64,000 nucleotides of DNA from Semisulcospira habei (taxonomy: Eukaryota > Mollusca > Gastropoda > Semisulcospiridae): contig BTPG01000003.1 in assembly GCA_036245525.1 (NCBI GenBank), positions 158,077,778-158,141,777 on the forward strand. The letters run 5' to 3'. This document shows, in pieces, positions 1 through 9,829 of the stretch (positions are counted from its first letter, which is position 1; each line of letters begins with the position of its first letter). The notes below the pieces were generated by a model that was given only the letters and a program-made list of their open reading frames with translations, did no database searches and was not told the origin of the DNA. The position numbers were made by a program, and so were the translations under genes.

Positions 1-720
1 ACCTGCAGATAATTGGCGGGAGGTCATCAGCCCCGAATATTCTGAATACGCGCCGTATGCCTTGACGTCATTGAAACAATGTCGTCAAACATTTGAAAAT
101 GGACACTATTGAAACATCTGTGCACGGCTGAGTCTCTTTGGCGTTGAATTAACGCAGGTTTCAGACACACGATCTGCGTCCACTGGCAGTGAAGGATTAC
201 TTCGACTTTATTCCAGTCACTGTGATGTGCTATCAGGTATATTGTAGGAGTGGATGAGCCGCGAACAGGATACTGGCGCAGTGCTTTGGAAATCAAAGTG
301 GGGTTGTGTGTCAAGACGTTTTCTTGTGGCGTAGAAAGGGGAGGGGTGGGGGTGAGGGGGTGCTGGTGGGGGAGGGGGGAGGGGGGGGGGGAATAGGACG
401 GCAAACGACAGCTCAATCTCGTAAAAATCAAACCGTCACAACAATCAAAATCTTTCTCCAAAATATTTTCTTCTCTAAGATCGTCTAAGATCAGATCAGA
501 AAAGGAAAGAAAAGAAAAGAAAAGAAAAGAAAAGAAAATTGATCCCGTGAGATTCAAGCCTGCTCTTATATAATACAAACCGAATACAAGTCATAACTTC
601 ATGAAATAGGAAACGTAAATGAAAGACTTTTAAAAATAACAAATGCAGATATATACGTTTGATAATTTTTCTTTTTTTAAATGTCAATTTTTGAAATTAA
701 TATTTAGGATTTATTTTTTA

Positions 721-793
<73 letters not shown>

Positions 794-1526
794 CATCATC
801 TGTGTGTGTGTGCGTGTGGGGATGGGGGGGGGGGGAATTGCAAGGGATACTCTCACCCGCTCTACCTTTTCTTGGGTGAAGCCAGGGCCGTCCCCCCTAT
901 CCCTCGGTGCCTATGCCACTGTTTTCTAACGATGCCGTGTAGTGCCATAAAAAACAAAGTCGGTTGCAAAGGGGTACTTCTTTGGGAGAAGGAGGTATGG
1001 GTTATCATGGAACCCTGCAGGCACCCATAAGAATCTATGCTTTCTGGGGTGGTCTTGCAGATGGGAGGGTCTGGGTGAGCGACTGCACAAAGATGTTTCT
1101 GACCAACCTGTAGCTGTGCCATGGTTATCAAAGTATGCCTAAGTTTCAAGGCATTTTTCGAAAGACGTTTAGAGCTACTGTAATAAAAACCTCGGAAAGC
1201 GTAAACAATCGTTATTAATTCAACGCTGCCGTCACAGGAACGTGGATACAGAGTGATGTCAGGAAGAGGCATAAATCCTAATGAGCCCCCACGACAGTCG
1301 GGTCGTTTCACTCTTTTTTTACCCGGCAGGGAATCGGGGTTAACTAACTGTTCCCCGGACGTCAGAGTTCCTCTATGCCTCTTGCAGTCGGGTCGTTTCA
1401 CTTTTTTTCCCCCGGCAGTGAATCGGGCTTAACTAACTGTTCCCTGGACGTCAGAGTTCCTCTTGCCAGGGGCTCTTGCCAGTACATGCTTCTTGCTGAT
1501 GGGAGAACCCCAATGAGAGCGCCACA
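1..1526. other. 5' flank, low-complexity, no gene
   Basis: No gene is supported here. The stretch holds a G-rich tract (about 331-392), an (AAAGA)n run (about 502-538), a (TTA)n microsatellite (about 725-794) and a short GT/poly-G run (about 796-834). Long open frames across these tracts are compositional artefacts. A 90-bp tandem duplication near the end is listed separately. Confidence 0.6.
1295..1473. repeat. Tandem duplication, unit about 90 bp
   Basis: Two adjacent copies begin with cagtcgggtcgtttcac at 1295 and 1385. Each runs through a poly-T stretch, a ttaactaactgttcc block and gacgtcagagttcctc. The second copy is slightly shorter at its end. The preceding 1262-1293 resembles one arm of the palindrome family also seen at 20674-20742. 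Confidence 0.8.
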
Positions 1527-1796
1527 ATGAGCAACCACAAGTTCTCTGATGTCTTGAAGGCGCTGGCAGTCACGGACGCGCGCGGTCAGGATGTGTTTCC
1601 GGACGAACTGATGCTGTTTGTGTTGCTGTTAGGCAGCCTTGTGTGCGTGGTGGGCAGCGTCGGCAATATCCTGCTGCTGGTCCGGCTGATCAGACAGCCG
1701 CCGCTCTCGCCTTGGTGGTCCATGGCCCCGGTCAGACATTTCCTCACCAACCTGGCTGTCGCCGGGCTGCTCTCCAGTGTCGGCATCTTGCTTCAG
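1527..1796 (+). CDS. Rhodopsin-like GPCR, exon 1 (N-terminus, TM1, most of TM2)
   Basis: The ATG at 1527 opens 90 codons. Residues about 34-57 are a hydrophobic TM1 with the GN motif (GSVGNILLLVRL) typical of class A receptors. A basic loop follows, then TM2 with the NLAVAGLL pattern. The exon must end at the CAG of codon 90 (1796, phase 0), because the next 30 codons turn into a GC-rich palindrome with no receptor character and because exon 2 starts in phase 0. The donor gtctgc is weak. The N-terminus is short (about 33 residues) and has no evident signal peptide, as is usual for peptide or amine receptors. The ligand cannot be told. I rate the receptor call high and the exact donor moderate. 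Confidence 0.75.
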
Positions 1797-1837
1797 GTCT
1801 GCAGTACTGTGGACATACGTGACCCTCGCCAAAGTGC

Positions 1838-1942
1838 GCAAAAGCCATCGCCAGGGCCGCAGTCGGCCGCAAGCCGGCCCGTGCACGACCGTGCGCGGGC
1901 CCACTTGCGGCCGACTTTGGCCCTATAGCCTTTTCTTTTGCG
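1838..1942. repeat. GC-rich palindrome, family P4
   Basis: An imperfect inverted repeat: gcgcaaaagccatcg on the left pairs with the tail before 1942, and the core ggccgcaag...cttgcggcc folds on itself. It begins about 40 bp past the GPCR exon 1 donor. A shorter relative lies at 7011-7072, also beside a GPCR exon. Confidence 0.65.
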
Positions 1943-2111
1943 TGTAAAGCAAAACGTCCTCGGGCTTGACGTCGGCCTGAAGACCTTTTGCCCACTGGCA
2001 CTGGGTGGAAGTAGTGGTAGTTGTAGTAGTAGTAGTAGTAGTAGCCAAAGTTGTGCACGAGCCTTCTGCTCCGCAGTCAGTCCTCAGAGACGGTTGTTTT
2101 CTGAATGGTTC

Positions 2112-2197
2112 ACCCTTTGCGTGTCGGTAGCGGTTTTTGTCACGATGCTTCCTGTCGGAATCATCGCGACAAAAACCGCTACCGACACGCAAAGGGT
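2112..2197. repeat. Short hairpin MITE, family P1 (piggyBac-like ends)
   Basis: A nearly perfect palindrome with arms of about 41 bp. It starts ACCCTTTGCGTGTCGG and ends with the reverse complement, followed by TTAA on the right. A second copy at 56838-56932 is flanked by TTAA on both sides. TTAA target duplication and CCCTTTG-type ends are characteristic of piggyBac-type non-autonomous elements. It has no coding capacity. Confidence 0.75.
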
Positions 2198-2447
2198 TAA
2201 CAAACCAACAGCAGTCACGGTAACTATCTCACGCATTTCGCTATGACACTGTAGTCGGTTGGTTAGCTGGTCGATTGGCTGTACATTGCTGAACACAATG
2301 AGCCCCGGACGCAATACAGCAGGAGATCGGTAATCCAAGGGTAGTGCAGGATTAGCTTGGCGCCAGATGGTCGATCCATCTTCTGCAACCGGTACATAGT
2401 CGTTTGGTGAAACCTCCAAAATTTGGGAAATGCGACCTTGGGCTTAA

Positions 2448-2545
2448 ATGGGATAAGGTCCCAACGGCGAAAAGACTATCTCAGAACGTGCCTGCGATGC
2501 CTGTAAAAAGACAAAACCAACAGAATATTCAATGTATGTCGCCAG
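2448..2545 (-). mobile_element. SINE-like element, 3' fragment
   Basis: About 100 bp match the 3' part of the element at 3771-4134: a gggac/aagac block, ctatctcag, acgtgcctgc and a caacagaatattcaatgt block, in the same minus orientation. It is truncated at its 5' side. Confidence 0.6.
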
Positions 2546-3667
2546 TTCTATCGCCGTGATGTCTGGCTGCCCTCTACATCGTTTTTAAGTTCCTTCTATT
2601 AATAGAAGAGACTTTTCAGGACGGGTCGCGGTCACACTGGGGCGAATGTCCATGATGTCAAAGGCGGGCAGGCTAAACCTCTAACAATTCAGCTAAAGCA
2701 ACAAGATAAAAATTACGTCATGTCTAATACGCTAACCTCGCTGTTGAACGTACATTTGGCGCGAAGCGCTGTATGTGCGTATGTATGTATACTGACTTTC
2801 ATTACAAACGCGAAAACTGTCTGTAAGTGTACCCGCAAACAAAGAGCCACCCTGACAGCAAAGCAAGAAAATTTTATTTGTTGCTTACTTCAGATGTTCA
2901 CCCTACTGTTTGAGCTACCTTCACACAAAAATTGGTTGAGTTATCGCCCATAGCTACCTTGGAGGACACAGGGTTTATTAGTGGTAAAAATAAGCAAAAC
3001 TGGACACACTCTGTAAAGCAAGTTTCCTGTGATATGTTTTAACACACAAGTTGTGTGGATTGCTTATGATAATAACTGCCTCAAACGAAATTTGACTGGA
3101 AAAAAATTATTAGAGAACCAGTACTTCCGGTGCACATAATTTTCTTAATAAATCTTAATTGATTTAATGTGAATTACTTTCAAACCATTTTTTATGATCC
3201 AATGACTGACATAGAGATAAAGAACACACCCATATCCATTTATCAGGTAAATATGGCCGCTAATTTAAAAATAAAGAACTTTTTGATTTTCATGTTTGTA
3301 GGTCATGTTGATTATTTAGGTGCCTTTGACAAATAAAAAGTAGATCAAGACCAAACCGGCCGGATTTTCATGCACACGGACCCTAGTGACACTGCACATT
3401 GGTTGGCTTTCAGCTGTTATGTCCTCTGCAGATGCTCTCCATTTCACTTTCAATATCCTGTGATGGTAGTGTCACTGATTACGTCATAAGTCATCGATGT
3501 GCGATAATTTGCACACGACATAACACACTCTTCATAACATTTTCTAATAAATGAGGTCAAAATAACCCGGATTAAAGCATATTTACGAAGAAAAGAGTCA
3601 GTTATGATGAAAAATTCGCGTTTCATTTGTTGATCAGTATATTTTGCGTATGTGTGTGCGTATGTAT
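2546..3667. other. Intronic sequence, nothing recognised
   Basis: AT-rich intron DNA. I see no ORF with coding character and no clear repeat boundary. A short (TATG)-rich stretch occurs at about 2780-2800. Confidence 0.5.
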
Positions 3668-3770
3668 AAAAACAAGAGAATCTCCGATATTTCTGAACAC
3701 ACCAGCTTGAAACTTGGCGAAATACTTTCTTATGGGTGGCTAAGAGAGCCTCCGAGCATATTGTAATTGA
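3668..3770. repeat. Dispersed repeat R1, copy 1
   Basis: Starts aaaacaagagaatctcc and ends ctaagagagcctccgagc. The first 60 bp recur at 4428-4489 and the last 35 bp at 5756-5790, where the second copy is split by a 1.26-kb insertion. The final 14 bp (catattgtaattga) act as the left target duplication of the SINE-like element that follows. Confidence 0.7.
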
Positions 3771-4134
3771 TGTTGGTTGGTTGTAATTGCTTAAGTCCCG
3801 ACAGCAACAAGACTATCTCAGGACGTGCCTGCACTGCTTGTAAATAAAAAACAAAAAACAAAAAACAACCAAACAAACAGAATATTGAATGTTTTTCGCC
3901 ATACGCTAAATAAACCCAACTAGACCATTTAGCAACACACATCCAATATCAAGAGCTACAGGCAGCGCAGACAGTAGGGAGAGTTTAAAAAAGGAAAATA
4001 CAGGTGAATGTACCAAGGGTAGACAGAAACACATGCCCCAGAATAGAGAGGAAAACCCACCCTGTGGGGCTGACCCTGGGAACTAAAAAGTAGTTAACCC
4101 CACCCAAATCCCCCAGGGCAGACACGGGTGGGCA
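3771..4134 (-). mobile_element. SINE-like retroelement with 14-bp TSD
   Basis: A 364-bp element in minus orientation. Read on the minus strand it begins acccgtgtctgccctgggg, contains a cagggtcagccccacagg block, and ends cggg-acttaagcaatt-acaaccaacca, an (AACC)-type tail. It is flanked by catattgtaattga (3757-3770) and catattgtaactga (4135-4148), a target-site duplication with one mismatch. A plus-strand copy lies at 25489-25843. I see no convincing tRNA A/B boxes, so the SINE class is not settled; it could be the 3' end of a larger retroelement. Confidence 0.75.
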
Positions 4135-4165
4135 CATATTGTAACTGAAGCGCCATATGTACGTA

Positions 4166-4396
4166 TTATGTATGTATGTATGTATGTATGTATGTATGTG
4201 TGTGTGTGTGTGTGTGTATGTATGTGTGTGTGTATGTGTGTATGTATGTATGTATGTATGTATGTATGTATGTATGTATGTATGTATGCATGCATGCATG
4301 CATGCATGCATGCATGCATGCATGCATGCATGCATGCATGCATGCATGCATGCATGCATGCATGTATGTATGTATGTATGTATGTATGTATGTATG

Positions 4397-4427
<31 letters not shown>
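4166..4427. repeat. (GTAT)n/(GCAT)n/(GTAT)n compound microsatellite
   Basis: About 260 bp of tetranucleotide repeat. A central (TGCA) block is flanked by (TATG) blocks with a short TG stretch near the left. Every frame stays open, giving meaningless Met-Tyr-Val-Cys or His-Thr-Tyr peptides on both strands. Confidence 0.95.
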
Positions 4428-4428
<1 letters not shown>

Positions 4429-4493
4429 CAAGAGAATCTCCTATATTTCTGTACACACAAGCTTGAAACTTGGCGAAATACTTTCTTAAGTGG
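4428..4493. repeat. Dispersed repeat R1, copy 2 (left part)
   Basis: Matches 3670-3733 (aaacaagagaatctcc to gcgaaatactttctta). The match stops at AGTGG (4489-4493) and resumes at 5751-5790, which brackets the insertion at 4494-5750. Confidence 0.7.
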
Positions 4494-5750
4494 GAGTAAC
4501 GCACGCAGACTCGCCCCAGTCGCACGTACAGACTCTCGCACAACAGACGCATACACGCCACTGACTCAGACTGGCGCATTCACGCGGTAAAACACAACTC
4601 ATGGGCTTTCTTTCTAACGACGACGTTTATAACAAATAATAAAAGAAACGCTCAAAAGATTATCACAGCTATGTACACCACATCTTCCTTACTACCAGCA
4701 CATCAGCACCACATACACATACACAATATCAATGCCAGGCTAGGTAGCTATCTCTCACAATCCAACCTGTTTTGGTGTTCTCGACTGGTTACGTTCAGTC
4801 CTTTCACGGCTAGGCGTGCAAGTCCTTTGTCGTACGCTCCCGAGTCGTCCCGTCTCTCGTACCGTGGACGTCCTCGGAGCTCGCTCTTTAGCGCAGTCCT
4901 TACTGTGACCCAGGTGTCTCGGCACCGGTCGCTCACTCCCTGAGTGAAGAGATGGAGAGATGACCTCGCAATAGGTCCCTGGTGACTAACGTTTCGGCGT
5001 CCGTCGCTCCAATCTCCGACAAGCACTCTGAATAAATAATAAGGCCCTAAACTCATAACACTTGCTAAACACACACATATTGGATATGAGATACATTACG
5101 TAACCTGGCTGATACAAATAACTCACACGTTCATTCACACACACACGTGCTTCATAACCCGACTGTGACTTTCGTAGCACCCCATGTCTCTGTCACTATC
5201 TTGAAACAGACTATAACCTAGCACTCTCGCTATACATTATCCTATACACTGGAAAAGACTATACTTAACCACGTACTACCTTCATAACTTCTTCGGCATA
5301 CACAACTCACACTCCTTAGTTATCCATCTAAGTAAATAACTACATAGAAACCCCCGGTTGCCTCAATGAATACCAAACCAACATAACTGAACCAAACCAG
5401 TCAATACTACACAACCGAGTCAACTCCTACTAACGCATACTATCTTCAACGCAGTAACCATCAATAATACATATAGAAACATCCCTGAATTCTAGGTTTC
5501 AGAGTCTTGGAATACGGGCTAAGGTATCTCACACACGTCTGTCCACACTGACAGTAAAGCCCCGTACTAACGTTCCTACAGCTATGTTCGCCTGAACTCT
5601 CTAAAAACTCCCTGTGCCAAACGTTCCTTTTAAGATTTCACGTGGGTCTCGTGCCACACAGAATAGTTGTCACAAGACAAACCGCTAACAAAACTGTACC
5701 GTATTAAACCTACTGTGTGAACCCTATGCGTGCGCATAGAGTTCCATCAC
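4494..5750. mobile_element. Unclassified 1.26-kb insertion with 5-bp TSD (possible solo LTR)
   Basis: Flanked by AGTGG at 4489-4493 and 5751-5755. It splits a repeat that is continuous at 3668-3770. There is no ORF of note. Read on the minus strand it starts near TGTGATGGAAC and ends GTTACTCCCA, which resembles TG...CA LTR ends, but those ends do not leave a matching TSD. A solo LTR of a Ty3-like element is plausible; a non-autonomous DNA element is the alternative. Confidence 0.45.
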
Positions 5751-6034
5751 AGTGGTTGGCTAAGAGAGCCTCCGAGCATACTGTAATTGAATGTCTCATT
5801 GAAGACATAAACAACCGTTTATAGAAGTCGGTTGACCCAGATTAGAGACAGTAATTTTTGTCATATTTACTTGAGCCTTTGCATATAGCTAGTTTGGAGA
5901 AAGACATTGGATGATGGGGAAAGACATTGGATGAGTTCGTTAGCCAGCTTTGTATCCTTTCAACTTCTGTAGTAAAAATTAATTCTTTTCAGAAAAGAAT
6001 TAAAACACTAAAAAAACCTTTACTTCTAGAGAAA

Positions 6035-6158
6035 GTCAGACAGTAGCGGTGACGTAAAAGAGGCAACTCCGTCAACACGCAGACACTGACATTATACTCT
6101 AAATATGGTGTCATTCTCTCTGTCTCTCTTCTCTGTGTCTCTCTGTCTCTGTCTCACA

Positions 6159-6256
<98 letters not shown>

Positions 6257-6780
6257 TGTGCGCATCTCCAGGAGGAATAGATCCTCATGTGCCCTCCAGG
6301 CGCTTGAGGATCTATGCCTCTCGGAGATGTTTGGAGCGCGCGCGCATGCACACACACACATCGACGTACTTTCAGAAGAGCATGCAGGTGACCTGAGTAC
6401 TTAGTTTATCATGTAGCTAGGTAAAGTCAACCTGCTTTCACACAAATTATAGCAAGACTGAAATTGTACCGTGAAGTTCTAGTTTTGTCACCATTTTCTC
6501 AAGCCTATGAAGCGAAAGTGAAACTCATCACGTAAAATATAAAATTACGTAAAAAATAAAACTTACGTCATGACAAATGACGTTTGACAAATCAATGACG
6601 CGTATGTCCTGCGCCCTTTATAAAACTCACTGACGCATTGGCAGATCTGCGAGACTTTTTCAATAGGAGATAATTCAACACCAAAATCAGGTCAAAGACA
6701 AAAGGTAGAGACCCTTGCCAGCGAGGACAGCTCTCATATAGAAGGGACTTTGTGGGTTATGGTTCATCCCATCTTGTTGG
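6035..6780. repeat. Dispersed repeat R2, copy 1, with internal (CA)n
   Basis: Matches 18885-19508 on both sides of a microsatellite. The left part has gtgacgtaaaag and cacgcagaca. The right part runs from ttatagcaagactgaaattg through aaaatataaaatta, tgacgcgtatg, agatctgcgag and gactttgtgggttatggttc to catcttgtt. The internal microsatellite is (CA)n here (about 6157-6252) and a GCAC-rich tract in the other copy. There is no coding region. Just upstream (5850-6020), a gagaaagacattggatga block also occurs near 10390. Confidence 0.7.
6263..6330. repeat. Palindrome, family P2
   Basis: catctccaggaggaatagatcctcatg folds against gaggatctatgcctctcggagatg. It belongs to the same family as 9391-9453, 20674-20742, 21801-21871 and 60303-60376, all built around atagatcctcatgagc and its complement. 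Confidence 0.7.
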
Positions 6781-6869
6781 TTTTATTAGTGACTCCTTTG
6801 CAGCGCAAATGTGATGGGGTCGCGGAATAAGGTACGGTGAAGTGGCAAATGAGAGGACAAGTGACCACG

Positions 6870-6947
6870 GATTTACAAGGAGAGGGGTGTGGGGATGGGG
6901 GTGTGTGGGGAGGAGTCACGGGAAGGAAAAAACACAAGCCCCCCCCC

Positions 6948-6975
<28 letters not shown>
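6870..6975. repeat. G-rich, poly-C and poly-A tract
   Basis: A run of G-rich sequence (6888-6920), then poly-C followed by about 28 A residues (6940-6975). It may be the tail of a retroposed copy, but no body is recognisable. Confidence 0.6.
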
Positions 6976-6979
<4 letters not shown>

Positions 6980-7010
6980 GCGTATTGTAATGATGTGTAT
7001 ACACAATGAG

Positions 7011-7072
7011 CAAAAGGCCATCGGGCATGCGCGGGCCAACGGTGGCCGATGTCGGTCCGATGGCCTTTTGCG
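7011..7072. repeat. GC-rich palindrome, family P4
   Basis: gcaaaaggccatcgg at the left end is mirrored by ccgatggccttttgc at the right end, with a cgcgggccaacggtggccg loop region. It ends about 60 bp before GPCR exon 2. Confidence 0.8.
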
Positions 7073-7133
7073 AATTGGGCAACTGTCCGCTTAAGTGCAC
7101 GTGTGCCGGTCATTATTTTGCTTCGTGTTGCAG

Positions 7134-7249
7134 TCTGTGGTAATTAGCCTGAGCCGCATGGGTCCTGTCAGCACCTATGTCTGTCACCTGCCTAACGGCT
7201 TGCTGGTCATCTGTGAGCACACCAATATCTTCCTCCTACAGTTCTTCAG
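7134..7249 (+). CDS. Rhodopsin-like GPCR, exon 2 (end of TM2, ECL1, TM3)
   Basis: A 116-nt exon bounded by a good acceptor (ttcgtgttgcag, ending 7133) and a good donor (CAG|GTACGG at 7250). It starts in phase 0 and ends in phase 2. It encodes the end of TM2, a short ECL1, the conserved Cys expected at the top of TM3 (TYVCHL) and the TM3 helix (LLVICEHTNIFLLQFF). The split Ser codon AG|T joins exactly to exon 3, giving the residue before the ERY motif. Length, phase and helix order all agree with a class A receptor. Confidence 0.75.
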
Positions 7250-7994
7250 GTACGGACCTGCAGTTATGAGGTATATATCTATGTATCCACTCCATAGAGT
7301 CTTCCCTTCTTGGGCACTTGTACTGACATACTGTATATATTGTACAATATCAAACTAATATTCATACATTTGCTTGATATACTTTTCTTTTCCAAAGCCC
7401 TTGCAGACCAAGAAGATACAATCTGGCTACTTTTATTTGTCAGAACGAAAACACAAAATATGCTCATACTGCCACACGAACAAGCTCCTTATGCCAACAT
7501 GTTCTTCAAATTGATTCCCCACGCAAACGACTGAACGGAAAACAGACAGCAGCAACATACTATGCGAATCGCTGTACTTGTTAACCTGACTTGATGTCTA
7601 GCATTTCAAGTCTCAAGAAATCGGCGATAACATGGGAAAATGACTAAATAGACAAACCTTTATTACCCTTGACGTAATTAGAAACAGGATGTAAGCAACA
7701 ACACGTACAAGTGCATGTATAGATAGCATTGCTGTCTACATATTCTGACAAAATCGCGCACTAAGTCGACAGTCAGTCCGATACACAGTTGTCTGCCATT
7801 ATTTTGTCTGAACACCGCAATCAGCCGCAAAAGGAAGGACTCGAGGTGAAGATTTGTTTCGGACTGGATACATAAATGGTATCGAGCAACATTTTGCTTG
7901 ATTCAAGTCTCATAATTACATCTGCTGGTTATCGGCACTATATCAAGCAAAATGTGGCTCAATATAATATGACACAGCGGGAATGTGTCCAGCG

Positions 7995-8480
7995 TTAACT
8001 TGCGGGTATTGCTCGGTATATTATCGGTTTTGAAAGGCAAATACCGAAAAGAAAAAGAACAGCCAGTAGACGATACCAGTTAGTACAGGGAAATACTGCC
8101 GTATCGTCAAATAATACCCTTTCAAAGGCCAAATTGAAAAAAAACAATGTTTTCAATCTAGCCCTGAAAATGGTCAAAGATGGTGCGTGGCGAATATGAG
8201 GAAGACAATTCCACACTTTGGGAGCTTGGAGAGAAAAGGACCGCTGTCCAAAGGTTTTAAAGGACACTCTGGGGGGTAGTCAATAGTCTGTCGTCAGTGC
8301 TGGAGCGCAATACTCTGCCTGGTGTATAGACAGGGAGACTGGAGGACAAGTACGCCGGGAGTGTTTTACCAAAGGCCTGTAAAACGAGGGAAGCAAATTT
8401 GTATTCAATTCTGAACTTCACAGGAAGCCAGTGTAACTGCTTAAGCAAGGGATTGATGCGGTCACTCTTTGATTTTTTCA
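7995..8480 (-). pseudogene. CR1/L2-type LINE, C-terminal remnant
   Basis: Two minus-strand frames hold the usual end of a CR1/L2-group reverse transcriptase ORF: LHWLPVKFRIEYK with a YLSSSLPVYTPGRVLRSS stretch (8448-8257), then KTFGQRSFSLQAPKVWNCLP and RLKTLFF (8267-7995). The two parts lie in different frames, so at least one frameshift separates them. There is no RT catalytic core; the copy is severely 5'-truncated. Its own 3' UTR and tail are not clear. Confidence 0.75.
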
Positions 8481-8887
8481 GTACAAGTCTTGTTGCGTGG
8501 TTTTAAATCTTCTGGAGCCTGTATAGCAGTATTTAGTAATCATCACGGAGCCTCTCCTGTTTTGTTGATCTTAGTACCATCGTGTCTATCTGCAAGACTG
8601 GGTGAGGCTTAGATTTTCAGGATGTGGACTCCTGAAAATCAACCTGCTCCTATTTCTGATACCGACAGGTCTCATTTTGCGCTTGAAATCTAGATCCAAA
8701 AGCCCCAGTAGCAAAACGTCTTCGGACCCAGGACGGCCGCAGCCGACCCACTGCAGCCGTCCTGGACCCAAGGACCTTTGTCTATGGGAGGTACTGAATT
8801 GCCAAGCGTGCAAAAAAGCAGAGAACATCACAACGAAGAAAAGAAAAGAAAAAACTCACGCCTAAAAAAGACAAATATAGCACATTT

Positions 8888-8920
8888 GTGGCTCATGAGG
8901 ATCTATGCCTCGTGGGTGTG
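8888..8920. repeat. Half palindrome of family P2
   Basis: tggctcatgaggatctatgcc matches one arm of the P2 hairpins; the other arm is missing. Confidence 0.5.
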
Positions 8921-9063
8921 TTTGGGGTGTTGTCTATGCATTTGGTAGAAGCTTGTTATCCGCCGTGACCGCTCTCGTTCGTTGTTGGGAGCCGTTTGGT
9001 GTAAATGTAACCTCACCATCAAGCCGTACAGGTCTCCGCGCCCGTGACTGATGTGTGTTGCAG

Positions 9064-9309
9064 TGTGGAGCGCTACTTGGCGGTGACGGGACGGTGGCAT
9101 GACCGTAACTGGGTCAGCGGCACCTGCACTTTGTGTGCATGGGTGCTGGCCTGCCTCCTGACAGCCACGGAGAGCTTCTTCGTTTCCAGCGTGTCCACGA
9201 CCTACATCTGTCACCAGCACATCAACCGCACCAATGATGAGAACTGGAGCTACACCAGTGAACACACCACGTTCGTGGTGGAATGGGCGCGCAAGGCACA
9301 GTACTTCTT
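9064..9309 (+). CDS. Rhodopsin-like GPCR, exon 3 (ERY motif, ICL2, TM4, ECL2, start of TM5)
   Basis: A 246-nt exon: acceptor gtgtgttgcag ending 9063, donor cttctt|GTGAGT at 9310. It encodes VERYLAV (the E/DRY motif at the end of TM3), a short ICL2, TM4 (VSGTCTLCAWVLACLL) and an ECL2 with a Cys (YICHQH) able to pair with the TM3 Cys and an N-glycosylation sequon (NRT, NWS). The start of TM5 follows. The exon ends in phase 2 (TT), and exon 4 supplies the third base. This is the most diagnostic part of the receptor. The ligand is unknown; a peptide receptor is the most natural guess. Confidence 0.85.
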
Positions 9310-9390
9310 GTGAGTGAGCTGTCCCTCACCCTGGCCCTTTCGCCCTGCAAGAGGCAGAGATTTTCATGATCCCTGCAGTCCATCGCCCGT

Positions 9391-9453
9391 CTGCAAGAGT
9401 TAGAGATTTTCATAAGCCCCTGAGGGCTTATGAAAGTCTCTGGCTCTTGCAGA
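9391..9453. repeat. Palindrome, family P2 (diverged)
   Basis: ctgcaagagttagagattttcataagcccc pairs with ggggc...cttatgaaagtctctggctcttgcag. An additional half copy lies at 9344-9376. It sits about 80 bp past the exon 3 donor. Confidence 0.65.
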
Positions 9454-9524
9454 AGGGCCTCTGGGTATTATGAAAATAAGCAGAGGCGGATCAGTTACCT
9501 TCCGGGGGGTGGGTGGCTGTTGAT

Positions 9525-9815
9525 GGTGGTGGTGGTGGGGGGGGGGGGGACCGAGACTGATTTTGTTTGGGACCTTCAAACCGACACAAAAGGCCTCCCC
9601 ACGCCAAACTTTGCTTTCCAATGGCCGAAAAACCAACAAGCGGGGAGGGGGTTGGGTGGGAAGAAAGGGAAGGGAAAGGGGGTGGGGGGGGGGTGGAGGG
9701 GGGGGGGGCTAGGCGTGCAATGCGTGTGTGAGAACCTACACCATTCACCGAAATAACGAAAAGCCGAAATGGGGGGGGGGGGGGGGGGGGGGGAGGGGGG
9801 AGGGGGGGGGGGGGA
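9525..9815. repeat. G-run cluster (G-quadruplex potential)
   Basis: Several runs of 8 or more G on the plus strand: about 9537-9549, 9680-9712, and an almost pure G stretch at 9771-9814. Open frames across it are compositional. Confidence 0.85.
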
Positions 9816-9829
9816 GACTATCGAAGCCA

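Noticed and set aside
4157..4590. Long open frames on both strands of Met-Tyr-Val-Cys / His-Thr-Tyr-Ile type
   Set aside because: They are translations of the tetranucleotide microsatellite, open in every frame.
6092..6404. Cys-Val or Thr-His rich frames
   Set aside because: Microsatellite (CA)n translation; the same applies at 18439-18860, 21023-21301, 26149-26410, 47673-48379 and 55952-56335.
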